The position numbers were made by a program, and so were the translations under genes. Below, piece after piece: positions 54,917-63,437 of a stretch of DNA of 64,000 nt. Positions within the stretch are counted from its first letter, which is position 1, and each line of letters starts with the position of its first letter. Where the stretch lies: NCBI GenBank assembly GCA_022825705.1, contig JAJDWH010000009.1, positions 62,001 to 126,000 of the forward strand. The letters run 5' to 3'. This DNA comes from Alphaproteobacteria bacterium. Lineage in GTDB: Bacteria > Pseudomonadota > Alphaproteobacteria > TMED109. The notes beneath the pieces were generated by a model that was given only the letters and a program-made list of their open reading frames with translations, was not told the DNA's origin and did not search any database.

Positions 54917-55779
54917 GCGAGTTCAATCGCATGACCGTCGTCGCTGCCGCCGAGGTCATTTCGAGCTTCCTATCGCACAGCGACATGAAAGTACTGGAAG
55001 TCCAATGGGGGATAGCGGGAAGGTGCAGCGATTCGAGCAAATCGGCGCGGGTCGCGGATCTGGCGCGTATCGCCTGCGAGGAGGAAATCGAAGTCCTGAC
55101 GGAAGGTGGACAGGTGCACCTCAGCCGCGCGCTGGTCGAGATCGCAATTGCAGCGGGCGAGTACCAGCAACTTTCGGCTGCCTGGCGGAAGTTCGTCGCG
55201 GGCTTGCGATTTGACGGGTTCGAAGTCCGCTCGACGCAGGTAGATGCCGAGTCAGACGAGTATTGGCAAAGCGGCCGAAATGAAACTGCCGTTGAGCTTG
55301 TCCGAATGCTGCCGTCGGACGCTCCCGGCCTCGACTTTCGGGAAGCGGAAAGCGAAGTCACGCTGCTCTTGGACCGACACGGCTTCACCGTTGCAAAGGG
55401 GCATTTGCAGCAGGCGGTCTCAGCATTCAGTCGCGGGGAATGGTCATCGGCCAACGGAGAGTTGCGAAATCTCCACGAGAGCTACCTCAACGAAATCGCG
55501 ACGAGCTTGGGCTATACCGGCAGCGCTGACGGCAAGGCAAGGCGGGACTACCTCGGGAGCCTTCAGCCGCCGTTTCTACTCGCGGACTACAACGAGTGGA
55601 ATTCCAATAACCAAAAACCGCAATACGTTCAGGGATTGATGAGCAGAATGCACCCCCATGGCGGACACCCGGGCCTCTCTGAGGAAGAAGACGCGACCTT
55701 CAGGCTTCAGATTTCGCTCGTGACCGCACGCCTTTTCCTTCGCCGATTCGACCAGAGGATCGGGCCTTCCCATGAATGA
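54913..55779 (+). CDS. Unknown protein in the five-gene defence operon
   Basis: I cannot assign this 288-residue protein to a family. The N-terminal half is helical with acidic patches. The C-terminal half contains LQQAVSAFSRGEWSSANGEL, LNEIATSLGY, GLMSRMHPHGGHPGLSEEED and LQISLVTARLFLRRFDQRIG. The last two segments resemble the end of abortive-infection and HEPN-like helical domains, where a conserved GxxH-type turn precedes an ATxRLxxxLxxxxL helix; this is an impression, not a match. It overlaps the methyltransferase stop by four bases and the helicase start by eight, so its production is coupled to both. Confidence 0.8.
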   Translation: MSEFNRMTVVAAAEVISSFLSHSDMKVLEVQWGIAGRCSDSSKSARVADLARIACEEEIEVLTEGGQVHLSRALVEIAIAAGEYQQLSAAWRKFVAGLRFDGFEVRSTQVDAESDEYWQSGRNETAVELVRMLPSDAPGLDFREAESEVTLLLDRHGFTVAKGHLQQAVSAFSRGEWSSANGELRNLHESYLNEIATSLGYTGSADGKARRDYLGSLQPPFLLADYNEWNSNNQKPQYVQGLMSRMHPHGGHPGLSEEEDATFRLQISLVTARLFLRRFDQRIGPSHE

Positions 55780-57817
55780 CTCCATCCCCTCAGTCTCGGT
55801 CACCTACGCCCGCAGCGGCAACTCCACGAGGTCCAACGAGCTCGGCATGCGTCCGATGCAGGAGCGAGCCTGGGAGAAGCGAGGCGAGCAGTATCTCCTG
55901 ATCAAGTCGCCGCCGGCGTCAGGCAAGAGCCGGGCTCTCATGTTCATCGCGCTGGACAAGCTGCACAACCAGGGCCTCCGCCAGGCTATCGTCGTGGTGC
56001 CGGAGAGGACCATCGGCGCGAGCTTCGCCGACACGGCGCTGAGCGACTTCGGCTTCTGGACCGACTGGACCGTTCCCCCGAAATGGAACCTTTGCAACGC
56101 GCCGGGCACCGACGGCGGGAAAGTCAATTCGGTCAAAGCGTTTCTCGACAGTGATGACCGCATCCTGGTCTGCACCCATGCCACCTTCCGCTTTGCGGTG
56201 GACCGGTTCAGCGCGGGCGCGTTTGACGGCCGGCTGATCGCGGTCGACGAGTTTCACCATGTCTCGGCCAACCCAGACAACCGGCTGGGCGAGCATGTTG
56301 GGCAGCTCATCGCCCGTGACAAGTCGCACATCGTGGCGATGACGGGCTCATATTTCCGGGGCGATGCCGAGCCCGTGCTCATGCCCGATGACGAGGCAAG
56401 GTTCGAAACCGTCACCTACACCTATTACGAGCAGCTCAACGGCTACGAGCACCTGAAGCGGCTCGACATCGGCTATTTCTTCTACACAGGCAACTATGCC
56501 GAGGACATCCTGCGTGTGCTCGACCCCGATGAGAAGACGATAGTCCACATCCCCAGCGTCAACTCGCGCGAGAGCACCAAGGACAAGATCCGCGAGGTCG
56601 AACACATCATCGAGGAACTCGGCGAGTGGCAGGGCGCCGATGCGACGACCGGGTTCCAGCTGGTCAAGACGCCGGCAGGCCGGATTCTGCGGATCGCCGA
56701 CCTAGTCGATGACGACCCGGGGAGGCGGGAGCGTGTCGCGGCCGCGCTCCGGGATCCGGACCGGATGAACGATCGCGACCATGTCGACATCATCGTCGCC
56801 CTCGGCATGGCTAAGGAAGGATTCGACTGGGTCTGGTGCGATCACGCGCTGACTGTCGGCTACCGATCCAGCCTCACCGAGATCGTGCAGATCATCGGTC
56901 GGGCAACGCGTGACGCGCCCGGCAAGACCCGAGCCCGATTCACGAACCTGATCGCCGAGCCGGACGCCTCGGAAGAGGCAGTCACCGAGGCGGTGAACGA
57001 CACGCTCAAGGCCATCGCAGCGAGCCTGCTGATGGAGCAGGTGCTGGCACCTCGCTTCAATTTCAAGCCCAAGCGACAGGACAGCGGTCCCGTCGAGGGT
57101 GCCGACTATGGCGAGGCAGGTTACGACCCGGAGAAGTGCAACGTCGGGTTCGATCACGATACCGGCCAGTTCCACATCGAGATCAAGGGGCTGGCAGAGC
57201 CGACGGGCAAGGAGGCCGAGCGTATCTGCCGCGAAGACCTGAACGAGGTGATCACTGCGTTCGCGCAGGACAAGACTTCCATCGAGCGCGGGATCTTCGA
57301 CGAGGAACTCGTGCCGGAGGAACTGACCCAAGTGCGCATGGGCAAGATCGTCAAGGACCGTTACCCGGAACTCTCCGAAGAAGACCGAGAGGCGGTGCGT
57401 CAGCACGCCGTCGCCGCCCTGAACCTCACCCGGAAAGCGAAAGAAACCGTGCTCGACGAGACGGAAACGCAGATGAACGGCAGTACCGCGCTGATCGACG
57501 GGGTGCGGAAGTTCGCCATGGACGTGCGCGATCTCGACATCGACCTGATCGACAGGATCAACCCCTTCGGCGAAGCCTACGCGATCCTGGCCAAGACGAT
57601 GAGCGAAGAGAGCCTGAAGCAGGTCGCCGCCGTTATCACGGCGAAGAAGATCCAGCTCACGCCGGAAGAGGCGCGAGACCTCGCGCGGCGAGCCCTCCGG
57701 TTCAAGCAGGAGCGCGGCCGTCTGCCGTCGATCACTTCGCAGGACCCGTGGGAGAAGCGCATGGCGGAAGGCGTGGCCTTCCTCGCCCGCATGAAGGCCC
57801 AGACCTTCAGTGGATAG
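55772..57817 (+). CDS. SF2 DEAD/DEAH-type helicase of the defence operon
   Basis: This 681-residue protein is a superfamily 2 ATPase. Motifs: a Q residue in RPMQERAW (Gln30), Walker A SPPASGKSR (46-54, Ser-Pro-Pro in place of the common TGxGKT), motif II VDEFHH (DEFH 159-162), motif III MTGSYFRG (TGS 191-193), and motif VI IIGRATRD (375-381). It resembles the translocase subunits of type I and III restriction systems but has no nuclease domain: residues 430-681 are helical and charged. It probably remodels or translocates on DNA for the GIY-YIG subunits. It overlaps both flanking genes by eight bases. Confidence 0.88.
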   Translation: MNDSIPSVSVTYARSGNSTRSNELGMRPMQERAWEKRGEQYLLIKSPPASGKSRALMFIALDKLHNQGLRQAIVVVPERTIGASFADTALSDFGFWTDWTVPPKWNLCNAPGTDGGKVNSVKAFLDSDDRILVCTHATFRFAVDRFSAGAFDGRLIAVDEFHHVSANPDNRLGEHVGQLIARDKSHIVAMTGSYFRGDAEPVLMPDDEARFETVTYTYYEQLNGYEHLKRLDIGYFFYTGNYAEDILRVLDPDEKTIVHIPSVNSRESTKDKIREVEHIIEELGEWQGADATTGFQLVKTPAGRILRIADLVDDDPGRRERVAAALRDPDRMNDRDHVDIIVALGMAKEGFDWVWCDHALTVGYRSSLTEIVQIIGRATRDAPGKTRARFTNLIAEPDASEEAVTEAVNDTLKAIAASLLMEQVLAPRFNFKPKRQDSGPVEGADYGEAGYDPEKCNVGFDHDTGQFHIEIKGLAEPTGKEAERICREDLNEVITAFAQDKTSIERGIFDEELVPEELTQVRMGKIVKDRYPELSEEDREAVRQHAVAALNLTRKAKETVLDETETQMNGSTALIDGVRKFAMDVRDLDIDLIDRINPFGEAYAILAKTMSEESLKQVAAVITAKKIQLTPEEARDLARRALRFKQERGRLPSITSQDPWEKRMAEGVAFLARMKAQTFSG

Positions 57818-59000
57818 GAAGTTCACCGACGAAGACGACGCCCTGCTCGCCGAACTCGGCGTCGTCGTCGAGCCTGAAAAAGGGGCAAGCCGCACGCCTC
57901 GGGAGGAGCGCATCATCGCGGGCTTCGAGGAGATCCAGCGTTTCGTTGAGACGCACGGCCGCGTTCCACGCCACGCCGGGGGCGGCGACATCTTCGAACG
58001 CCTGTACGCAGTGCGTCTGGACCGTATCAGTGAGCAGGACGACTGCCGCGCGCTGCTGACTCCATTCGACCGTCAGGGGCTCCTGAACGATCAACCCGAA
58101 GCCGCGTCTGCCCCATTGGATGCCATGGACGATGAAACATTGCTGGCAGAGCTCGGCGTCGAGTCCGCCGCGCCAGACATCGGCAAGCTTCGCCATGTTC
58201 GGTCCAGCGCTGAGAAGCGCGCTGCTGAGGAGATCGCAACCCGCAACAAGTGTGAGGACTTCGAGACGTTCCTGCCGCTCTTCGAGCAGGTGCAGAAGGA
58301 ACTGGACGCTGGTCTCCGGGAAACCCGTCCCCTTGGCGTCCAGGCTGACATCGAGCCTGGCCGGTTCTTCATCGTCGGCGGCCAGAAAGCCTATGTCGCC
58401 GAGATGGGCGAAGAGTTCACGCAAAGTTACGGCGACCGGGACGCGCGGCTGCGCGTCATCTTCGACAACGGCACCGAGAGCAACATGCTCAGGCGCTCGC
58501 TTCAGCGCGCGCTCCACAAGGACGAGACGGGCAGGCGGATACTGGAGACCACGGAGGGCCCATTGTTCGCGAATGTGACGTCGGACGGCGACGAGGCCAG
58601 CGGCACAATCTATGTGCTGCGGAGCAAGGCGGACATTCCGTACGTCGCCAAGAACCGCAATCTCGTTCACAAGATCGGCGTCACCACCTCGAAGGTGGAG
58701 ACTCGCATCGCAGGTGCGCGTCTGGAACCGACGTTTCTGATGGCCGACGTCGAGATCGTCGCCTCGTACAAGCTCTACAACATCGACCGCGCCAAGCTGG
58801 AGAAGCTGATCCACCGCATCTTCGCGCCAGCGCGTCTCGATATCGAAATCGAGGACCGTTTCGGCAACCCTGTCGTCCCGCGCGAATGGTTCCTGGCACC
58901 CCTCGACGCCATCGACGACGCGGTCGAGAAGATCCGGGAGGGAACCATTACCCGGTACCGATACGACGCCGCGTCGGCGTCGCTTGTTGAGAGGCAGTGA
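57810..59000 (+). CDS. GIY-YIG family protein with T5orf172/MUG113-like domain
   Basis: This 396-residue protein ends in a GIY-YIG-type domain of the T5orf172/MUG113 kind. GTIYVL is at 265-270, KIGVT at 288-292 (the YIG strand), a catalytic-type Arg at 299 in ETRIAGARL, and Glu331 in KLEKLIHRIF, which is the metal-binding position. The N-terminal 260 residues contain two related acidic segments (DDALLAELGVVVEPEKG and DETLLAELGVESAAPDI), the second about 125 residues after the first. This suggests an internal duplication. It is predicted to be a nuclease subunit. GTG 57810 overlaps the helicase stop by eight bases. Confidence 0.8.
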   Translation: MDRKFTDEDDALLAELGVVVEPEKGASRTPREERIIAGFEEIQRFVETHGRVPRHAGGGDIFERLYAVRLDRISEQDDCRALLTPFDRQGLLNDQPEAASAPLDAMDDETLLAELGVESAAPDIGKLRHVRSSAEKRAAEEIATRNKCEDFETFLPLFEQVQKELDAGLRETRPLGVQADIEPGRFFIVGGQKAYVAEMGEEFTQSYGDRDARLRVIFDNGTESNMLRRSLQRALHKDETGRRILETTEGPLFANVTSDGDEASGTIYVLRSKADIPYVAKNRNLVHKIGVTTSKVETRIAGARLEPTFLMADVEIVASYKLYNIDRAKLEKLIHRIFAPARLDIEIEDRFGNPVVPREWFLAPLDAIDDAVEKIREGTITRYRYDAASASLVERQ

Positions 59001-59917
59001 TGGCGGATCCGTTCACCATCCGCATCTATGTCCCCGGCGGCGACCCGGAGGGGCTCCGCCTGATCGATCGCATGAACTGGACGGGGCTCGGCCTGGTATT
59101 TCGCAGGTCTGACTGGCCCGAGGTTCGCAAGCGCGACGAAATGCAGCAAACCGGCATTTACGTTCTCGTCGGCTACCGCAATGCGGACGATGATTTGCCT
59201 ACCCTCTATATCGGGCAGGCCGACGGCATCAAGGCGCGCATCGACACTCACCAAAAGGACAAGGAATTTTGGCACTGGGCTGCGGTGTTTGTTTCGACCA
59301 GCCTCGGGCTGAACCGGGCTCACGTCACCTGGCTCGAATATGCGCTCGTCAAGCGGGCGGCGGAGACAATGGGCTGCCACCTCGACAACGGCAACGCGCC
59401 CCAGGAGCCTGCTTTGACCGAAGCAGAGAAGGCTGACACGCAAGCCTTCATGAAGGAAATCCTTCAGATTCTCCCGCTCGCCGGCCTGCGGGCATTCGAA
59501 ATCCCGAAAGCGGTCGCGGCGCCGCTCGCCAGCGATCCTCTGACCGGCACGAAGCCAAGCGGCTGGGAACGGGACACGATCATTGTTCCTGCAAAGAAGG
59601 ACGGGTTCGAGGAGATCTTCCTTGGGGAAGATTGTTGGTACGCAATCCGTATCGCCGGTGGAATGCTCGACAAGATCAAGTACATCGCCGCGTACCAGAC
59701 GAAGCCGGTATCGGCCATCACGCACTACGCCCCCGTCTCCCGTATCGAGCCCTATGGTGAAGGCGGCAAGTACAAGGTCGTGTTTTCCGATAGCGCCAAG
59801 CCCATCGGGCCCATTCCCTACGGAGACGCCCGTGGCGCCATGCAGGGTCCAAGCTACACGTCGTTCGCACGCCTGCAGAATGCGCGAAAGCTCACCGACG
59901 TTCTGGGCACGAACTGA
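59000..59917 (+). CDS. GIY-YIG nuclease, last gene of the defence operon
   Basis: This 305-residue protein is a second GIY-YIG nuclease, of a different subfamily from its neighbour. GIYVL at 52-56, YIG at 70-72 in LYIGQADGIKARI, Arg80, His84 and the metal ligand Glu113 in WLEYALVKRA are all in place, followed by FWHWAAVFVSTSL and VSRIEPYGEGGKYKVVF. The C-terminal half resembles the DUF4357-type wrapper found behind such nuclease domains. The catalytic set is complete. ATG 59000 overlaps the preceding stop by one base (TGATG); an in-frame GTG three bases earlier is also possible. It is the last gene of the tightly packed operon. Confidence 0.88.
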   Translation: MADPFTIRIYVPGGDPEGLRLIDRMNWTGLGLVFRRSDWPEVRKRDEMQQTGIYVLVGYRNADDDLPTLYIGQADGIKARIDTHQKDKEFWHWAAVFVSTSLGLNRAHVTWLEYALVKRAAETMGCHLDNGNAPQEPALTEAEKADTQAFMKEILQILPLAGLRAFEIPKAVAAPLASDPLTGTKPSGWERDTIIVPAKKDGFEEIFLGEDCWYAIRIAGGMLDKIKYIAAYQTKPVSAITHYAPVSRIEPYGEGGKYKVVFSDSAKPIGPIPYGDARGAMQGPSYTSFARLQNARKLTDVLGTN

Positions 59918-60011
59918 TGCTGGGCCCAATGTCGCAGCCTTCGGTGGTTCGGTTTCGAACGCAATTCGGGCCACGGCCCGCGCCCAATCTCATCCAACTC
60001 AGAGCATTGCG

Positions 60012-60233
60012 ATGACCGATACGCTCATCGAACGCAACCCGGACATCCTTGGCGGGACCCCCGTCTTCGCGGGAACCCGGGTTCCAGTGCGCATCTTGAT
60101 GGAACATCTCGAGGCCGGGGACCGCCTCGACGATTTCCTGATGGACTACCCAACGGTGTCGCGACACCAGGCTGTCGCGTTGCTGGAGCGCGCGACGACC
60201 ATGCTGGTGTCCACCGATGAAGCTGCTGCTTGA
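60012..60233 (+). CDS. DUF433 antitoxin
   Basis: This 73-residue protein has the DUF433 winged-helix pattern, NPDILGGTPVFAGTRVPVRI followed by LMEHLEAGDRLDDFLMDYPT and RHQAVALLERA. The family is the antitoxin of VapC-like DUF5615 toxins. It overlaps the damaged toxin frame by 17 bases. As the toxin is broken, it is probably left as an orphan antitoxin. Confidence 0.88.
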   Translation: MTDTLIERNPDILGGTPVFAGTRVPVRILMEHLEAGDRLDDFLMDYPTVSRHQAVALLERATTMLVSTDEAAA

Positions 60234-60469
60234 TGAATCGGTACCTCGGCGCCTCGCCGCGTCCTTTCCCGCGCCATCACGTAATTTCTGCTTTATCGGC
60301 CGCGCCAGCAGCGCCACCGAAACGTCGCCGCAGGCAGCGAGCCGTCCCTGGCGGGGAAATCTGAAGTGGCGGCGGGCACGGCGATCAGCGTGGGAACGAC
60401 CAGCAACACGAACACCCGACCGGAAATTGGTCGTGGCGGCGCTCAAGTTCGAGGACCCTGGAATGGCAC
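60217..60469 (+). pseudogene. Broken DUF5615 PIN-like toxin
   Basis: The frame opens with MKLLLDESVPRRLAASFPAP, the normal start of DUF5615 toxins, overlapping the antitoxin end as intact pairs do. After about 20 residues the sequence loses any resemblance (RNFCFIGRASSATETS). Traces of the family's DxxxxxQQH segment reappear in another frame near 60395. It therefore looks frameshifted and rearranged and should be inactive. Confidence 0.7.
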
Positions 60470-61108
60470 TCACGAGCGTCGTCGTCCATTTGGATCTACG
60501 TATTCCGGATTCTTCTCCACCCCGCCATCTTTGGTAACGCGAAACGGCCGGTCCGGCGGGAGCTCGATCCGGTAGGCGCCCCTTTGTTTCGGCGATCTGT
60601 TGTTTACGGTCTGCACGACCGCTTCGGTATCACGACTTGTGTAATCAACTTGGCCTTCCTTTGCCGCGTTCCTGCCGTAACGCGGCGGAAAGCTCAAGAA
60701 CGCCTCGAATGTTCTCATGACAGGCTCGTCATAGTCTGCAGGGTGATCCTTCGCGAGTTTGGCTAGCGTGGCAATCGCAGCGGTTCGGGTAACGTAACTC
60801 CAACCCCCGCTCTGCTCGGCTCCCCTAAGCTGGGCCGCCGCTATCTCGTATTGCTTATTCCACAGGGTCCTGAGCGTGGCGTTCCAGTTGAACCACGCGG
60901 TGGCAACCGCCCCAAGCGCGGCGATGGCTAGCCCGAGCTTGGCAGCCAGTTCCAGCCATGCCATCCAGTTCTCACCTCCATCGTCCGACGCGACAGGGGC
61001 GCTGCAGCAGGCCGAAAACATGACCAGCGGACACAGGGCGATAAGTCTCCACGCGGCGCGAAACGACAGACCTCCGATCTGTCTACCCACTCCGCTTACA
61101 ATTCCCAT
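60470..61108 (-). CDS. Membrane protein of unknown function
   Basis: The 212-residue product has two hydrophobic segments (WRLIALCPLVMFSACCSAPVA, with a lipobox-like FSAC, and LELAAKLGLAIAALGAVATAW). They precede a cytoplasmic helical region, AIATLAKLAKDHPADYDEPV, that resembles the N-terminal domain of bacterial pentapeptide-associated membrane proteins. The function is unknown. The start is taken at ATG 61108; a TTG at 61132 would add eight residues. It lies inside the island in opposite orientation to its neighbours. Confidence 0.62.
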   Translation of the reverse strand: MGIVSGVGRQIGGLSFRAAWRLIALCPLVMFSACCSAPVASDDGGENWMAWLELAAKLGLAIAALGAVATAWFNWNATLRTLWNKQYEIAAAQLRGAEQSGGWSYVTRTAAIATLAKLAKDHPADYDEPVMRTFEAFLSFPPRYGRNAAKEGQVDYTSRDTEAVVQTVNNRSPKQRGAYRIELPPDRPFRVTKDGGVEKNPEYVDPNGRRRS

Positions 61109-61226
61109 CCCGGTGGCACCATGTTGCGGCAACGTTCCGGCCCTTTGCTGGCGCCACCGTGATGCGGCAGCTGTTCGATTTCCATCCCCATGCCCCAGTG
61201 CTGCCGCACGTGATCCATTCAGCGGT

Positions 61227-61500
61227 GTGGGGCAGGTCTTGGAAGAGTGTAGCGCCTATGTCGGGCTGGACGTCCACAAGGACACAATCGCCGTGGCGGT
61301 GGCCTGTCCGGGCCTGGAGGAGGCGGTCAACCGGGGCCCGGTCCGGAACACGGATGCGTCGCTGCAGCGGCTGGTGCGCCAGCTGAGTCCGAACGGTGAG
61401 CGGCTGAGCTTCAGCTACGAGGCGAGTCCGTGCGGATACGGGCTCTACCGGGAGCTGATGGCGCTGGGGCATGGTCTGGCTGCACGCGCCTCCACGATCC
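61227..61500 (+). pseudogene. IS110-family transposase remnant
   Basis: The frame opens with CSAYVGLDVHKDTIAVAVAC, the DEDD catalytic start of IS110 transposases, and continues to EASPCGYGLYRELMALGHGL, its second acidic region. From there on no IS110 sequence remains: the expected segment with a conserved Lys-Arg-rich run and the C-terminal transposase-20 domain are missing. It is a 5'-end fragment. Confidence 0.75.
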
Positions 61501-62006
61501 GCGGCCGGCTCCTGAAGGTCGCCACCCGCCTCTCCTTCATCCGGCGCAAGATCTGCATCGCATTCATGTCGGTCTACCTGCTGCAGGCCGTTTTCGCCCA
61601 CATGCTCGCGACCCTGTGCGCAACGCCGACCCGCACCAACCCCGGCCGATCCCGCCCAATGGTACTGCTCGACGCGCTGACTAAGAGCGCCGCCGGTGGA
61701 ATTTGCCCGGCGTCAGGCCATGCACCGTCACCCACCGCCGAATCGTTTTGGCCGCGGCTGGCGCTGGCCGGCGGCGTCTGCCCCACGGCACGATCCATAC
61801 CGCGAGGCTCGTCCGAACCGGGCCCGTGCACCTCACGACGTCAGCACAACCGGCGCTGGCGAGCGAAGCGGGCTGAGTTGGGTGAGAACGGGCGCGTTCG
61901 CTTGGCCCGCGACGTCACGGGAACTCGAAAACCTTGGTATGGTCCGAGTTAGGCCGGGAACACCTCAAGCCGGTGGTCGACCAAGAACGAGTACGTGTTC
62001 GGCCGT
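61501..62006. other. Spacer between IS110 remnant and the next operon
   Basis: About 500 bases contain no gene I can support. Open plus-strand frames continue from the IS110 fragment but have no family character. I see no terminal inverted repeat. Confidence 0.45.
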
Positions 62007-62780
62007 ATGGCATCGGTCACGAGTTCTTCAAGCCTTATGGACGTGGCGGTGGAAGCACGACTAAAACGCCTTGATGCGGCGCATGAAGTGACGCTTGCAG
62101 TTCCGTTGTTTGAACTTCCGCAGCGAGGACTGGAGCTGCTCCGTGACTTGCATGGCCGCCTCTCTGACCTGGCCCACCCCATCGCATCGCACGAGATGCA
62201 TTTCTTCGGTGGTACTGCGTTGTCAGACGTGCGCGCGCAAATTCAGCTGTACGGCGGCAACGCGGAGGTCGAGGTCACGGTCGAAAAATGCAGTGTCCGT
62301 TTCAACAATATGCCCGGGCTGGATCAAGTCCAACTGTTCAAAGATTGCGTTGAGACGGTATGGGAAAGCATCCTTGAGATTTTTCCGACCGCCAGCGCCG
62401 CGTTGCTATCCATTCGCCCCACACTCCAAATGGAGTTGGCGGATGCAAGTAACGCCGGCAGGTACCTCACGCAAGTTGCCGGCTGGGGCAAGGAAGGGGC
62501 GTGGGACAAGTTCGGGCGCGTAGCCGAGCACCCGGGCGTCAGTCTCGAGCTTGCGCACGCGGATGAAGGATGGAACGCAGTCTTCAATGTATTTCGTGAT
62601 CGCACCTCCGAATCATCGCTTGTGCTGACGTGCGTTGCGATCTACATGATCCGAGACGAGAAAGACCCAAATGCGAGCGGTGCCATGATGGATCGCTTCA
62701 CACACTTGGAAGGGCTGCTGGAGGCATTCGTTGACCAATGCGGGCTGGAGGCTGCTAAGGGTAGCGAGAGCAAGCCATGA
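62007..62780 (+). CDS. Unknown protein upstream of a DUF2384-RES pair
   Basis: The 257-residue product does not match any family I know. It is a soluble protein with alternating strands and helices, including FELPQRGLELLRDLHGRLSD, HEMHFFGGTALSDVRAQIQL and NAVFNVFRDRTSESSLVLTC. Its stop overlaps the antitoxin ATG by four bases (ATGA), so it belongs to the toxin-antitoxin operon. The start is uncertain: GTG 61995, ATG 62007 and ATG 62037 are all possible, none with a good ribosome-binding site. It could be a third component of the system or a carrier gene. Confidence 0.62.
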   Translation: MASVTSSSSLMDVAVEARLKRLDAAHEVTLAVPLFELPQRGLELLRDLHGRLSDLAHPIASHEMHFFGGTALSDVRAQIQLYGGNAEVEVTVEKCSVRFNNMPGLDQVQLFKDCVETVWESILEIFPTASAALLSIRPTLQMELADASNAGRYLTQVAGWGKEGAWDKFGRVAEHPGVSLELAHADEGWNAVFNVFRDRTSESSLVLTCVAIYMIRDEKDPNASGAMMDRFTHLEGLLEAFVDQCGLEAAKGSESKP

Positions 62781-63436
62781 CACAGATGACACCGCTCAGT
62801 CCCGACAACGTGCAACCTGCCTCAGAACCTTATGAATTGGCATCCCCCCGGAATCAGCCGATTGTCGGGCTCGGGGAGATCCCGGCCTACCAATTGCGAG
62901 AGGCAATATCGTTTGAGTCCCTGTTTGCCGGTATTGAAGATGCGTACAAGGAAGACGAGAGCACCCGAATGGATGCCGCGGCGACCTCGAGGCAGCGGTT
63001 CATTGCAGTCTTGGTCGATCGCCAGCTTGAGGAACCCCGGGCTGAACGCCACTTCTCATTTACGATTTCTGACCGCCGGGGACAGCCGTCCGGCCCAATC
63101 AAGTTCTTCTTGCTTCTGCTCAAGACGTGGAAGCTCGAGCGCGGCGACGCGGCGACGCTGCTTGGTTTCGAACGTGCTGAACTGGGTCACGTAGATCGAC
63201 TACTCGAGGGGCATGCATTGCTCACCGGGCGAGACGTCAAGGATCGAATCGCCTACTTGTTCGAGGTCAGGAGAACCCTCGCGGGTCTATTCCGCAACGA
63301 GGACGTAGAGAACGCTTGGCTCAGGGAGCCGCATGCCGGCCTCGGCGAGCGGAGTCCGTTGAATCTGTTGCTGGAAGGCACAATGGAAAATCTTCTGGTC
63401 ATCAGGGACTATGTGCTGAACGCCGCGGGTAAGTGA
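62777..63436 (+). CDS. MbcA/ParS/Xre-type antitoxin (DUF2384)
   Basis: This 219-residue protein ends in the DUF2384 toxin-binding domain: LLEGHALLTGRDVKDRIAYL, EVRRTLAGLFRNEDVENAWL, LGERSPLNLLLEGTMENLL and RDYVLNAAG. The middle region (KFFLLLLKTWKLERGDAATL) may be the remnant or variant of the Xre helix-turn-helix. The N-terminal 60 residues are unusual for the family. It should neutralise the RES toxin encoded next. Its stop is two bases from the toxin start. Confidence 0.85.
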   Translation: MTQMTPLSPDNVQPASEPYELASPRNQPIVGLGEIPAYQLREAISFESLFAGIEDAYKEDESTRMDAAATSRQRFIAVLVDRQLEEPRAERHFSFTISDRRGQPSGPIKFFLLLLKTWKLERGDAATLLGFERAELGHVDRLLEGHALLTGRDVKDRIAYLFEVRRTLAGLFRNEDVENAWLREPHAGLGERSPLNLLLEGTMENLLVIRDYVLNAAGK

Positions 63437-63437
63437 A

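Noticed and set aside
56702-57991. 429-codon minus-strand frame opposite the helicase
   Set aside because: Antisense shadow; repetitive Leu/Val/Arg composition and no start signal.
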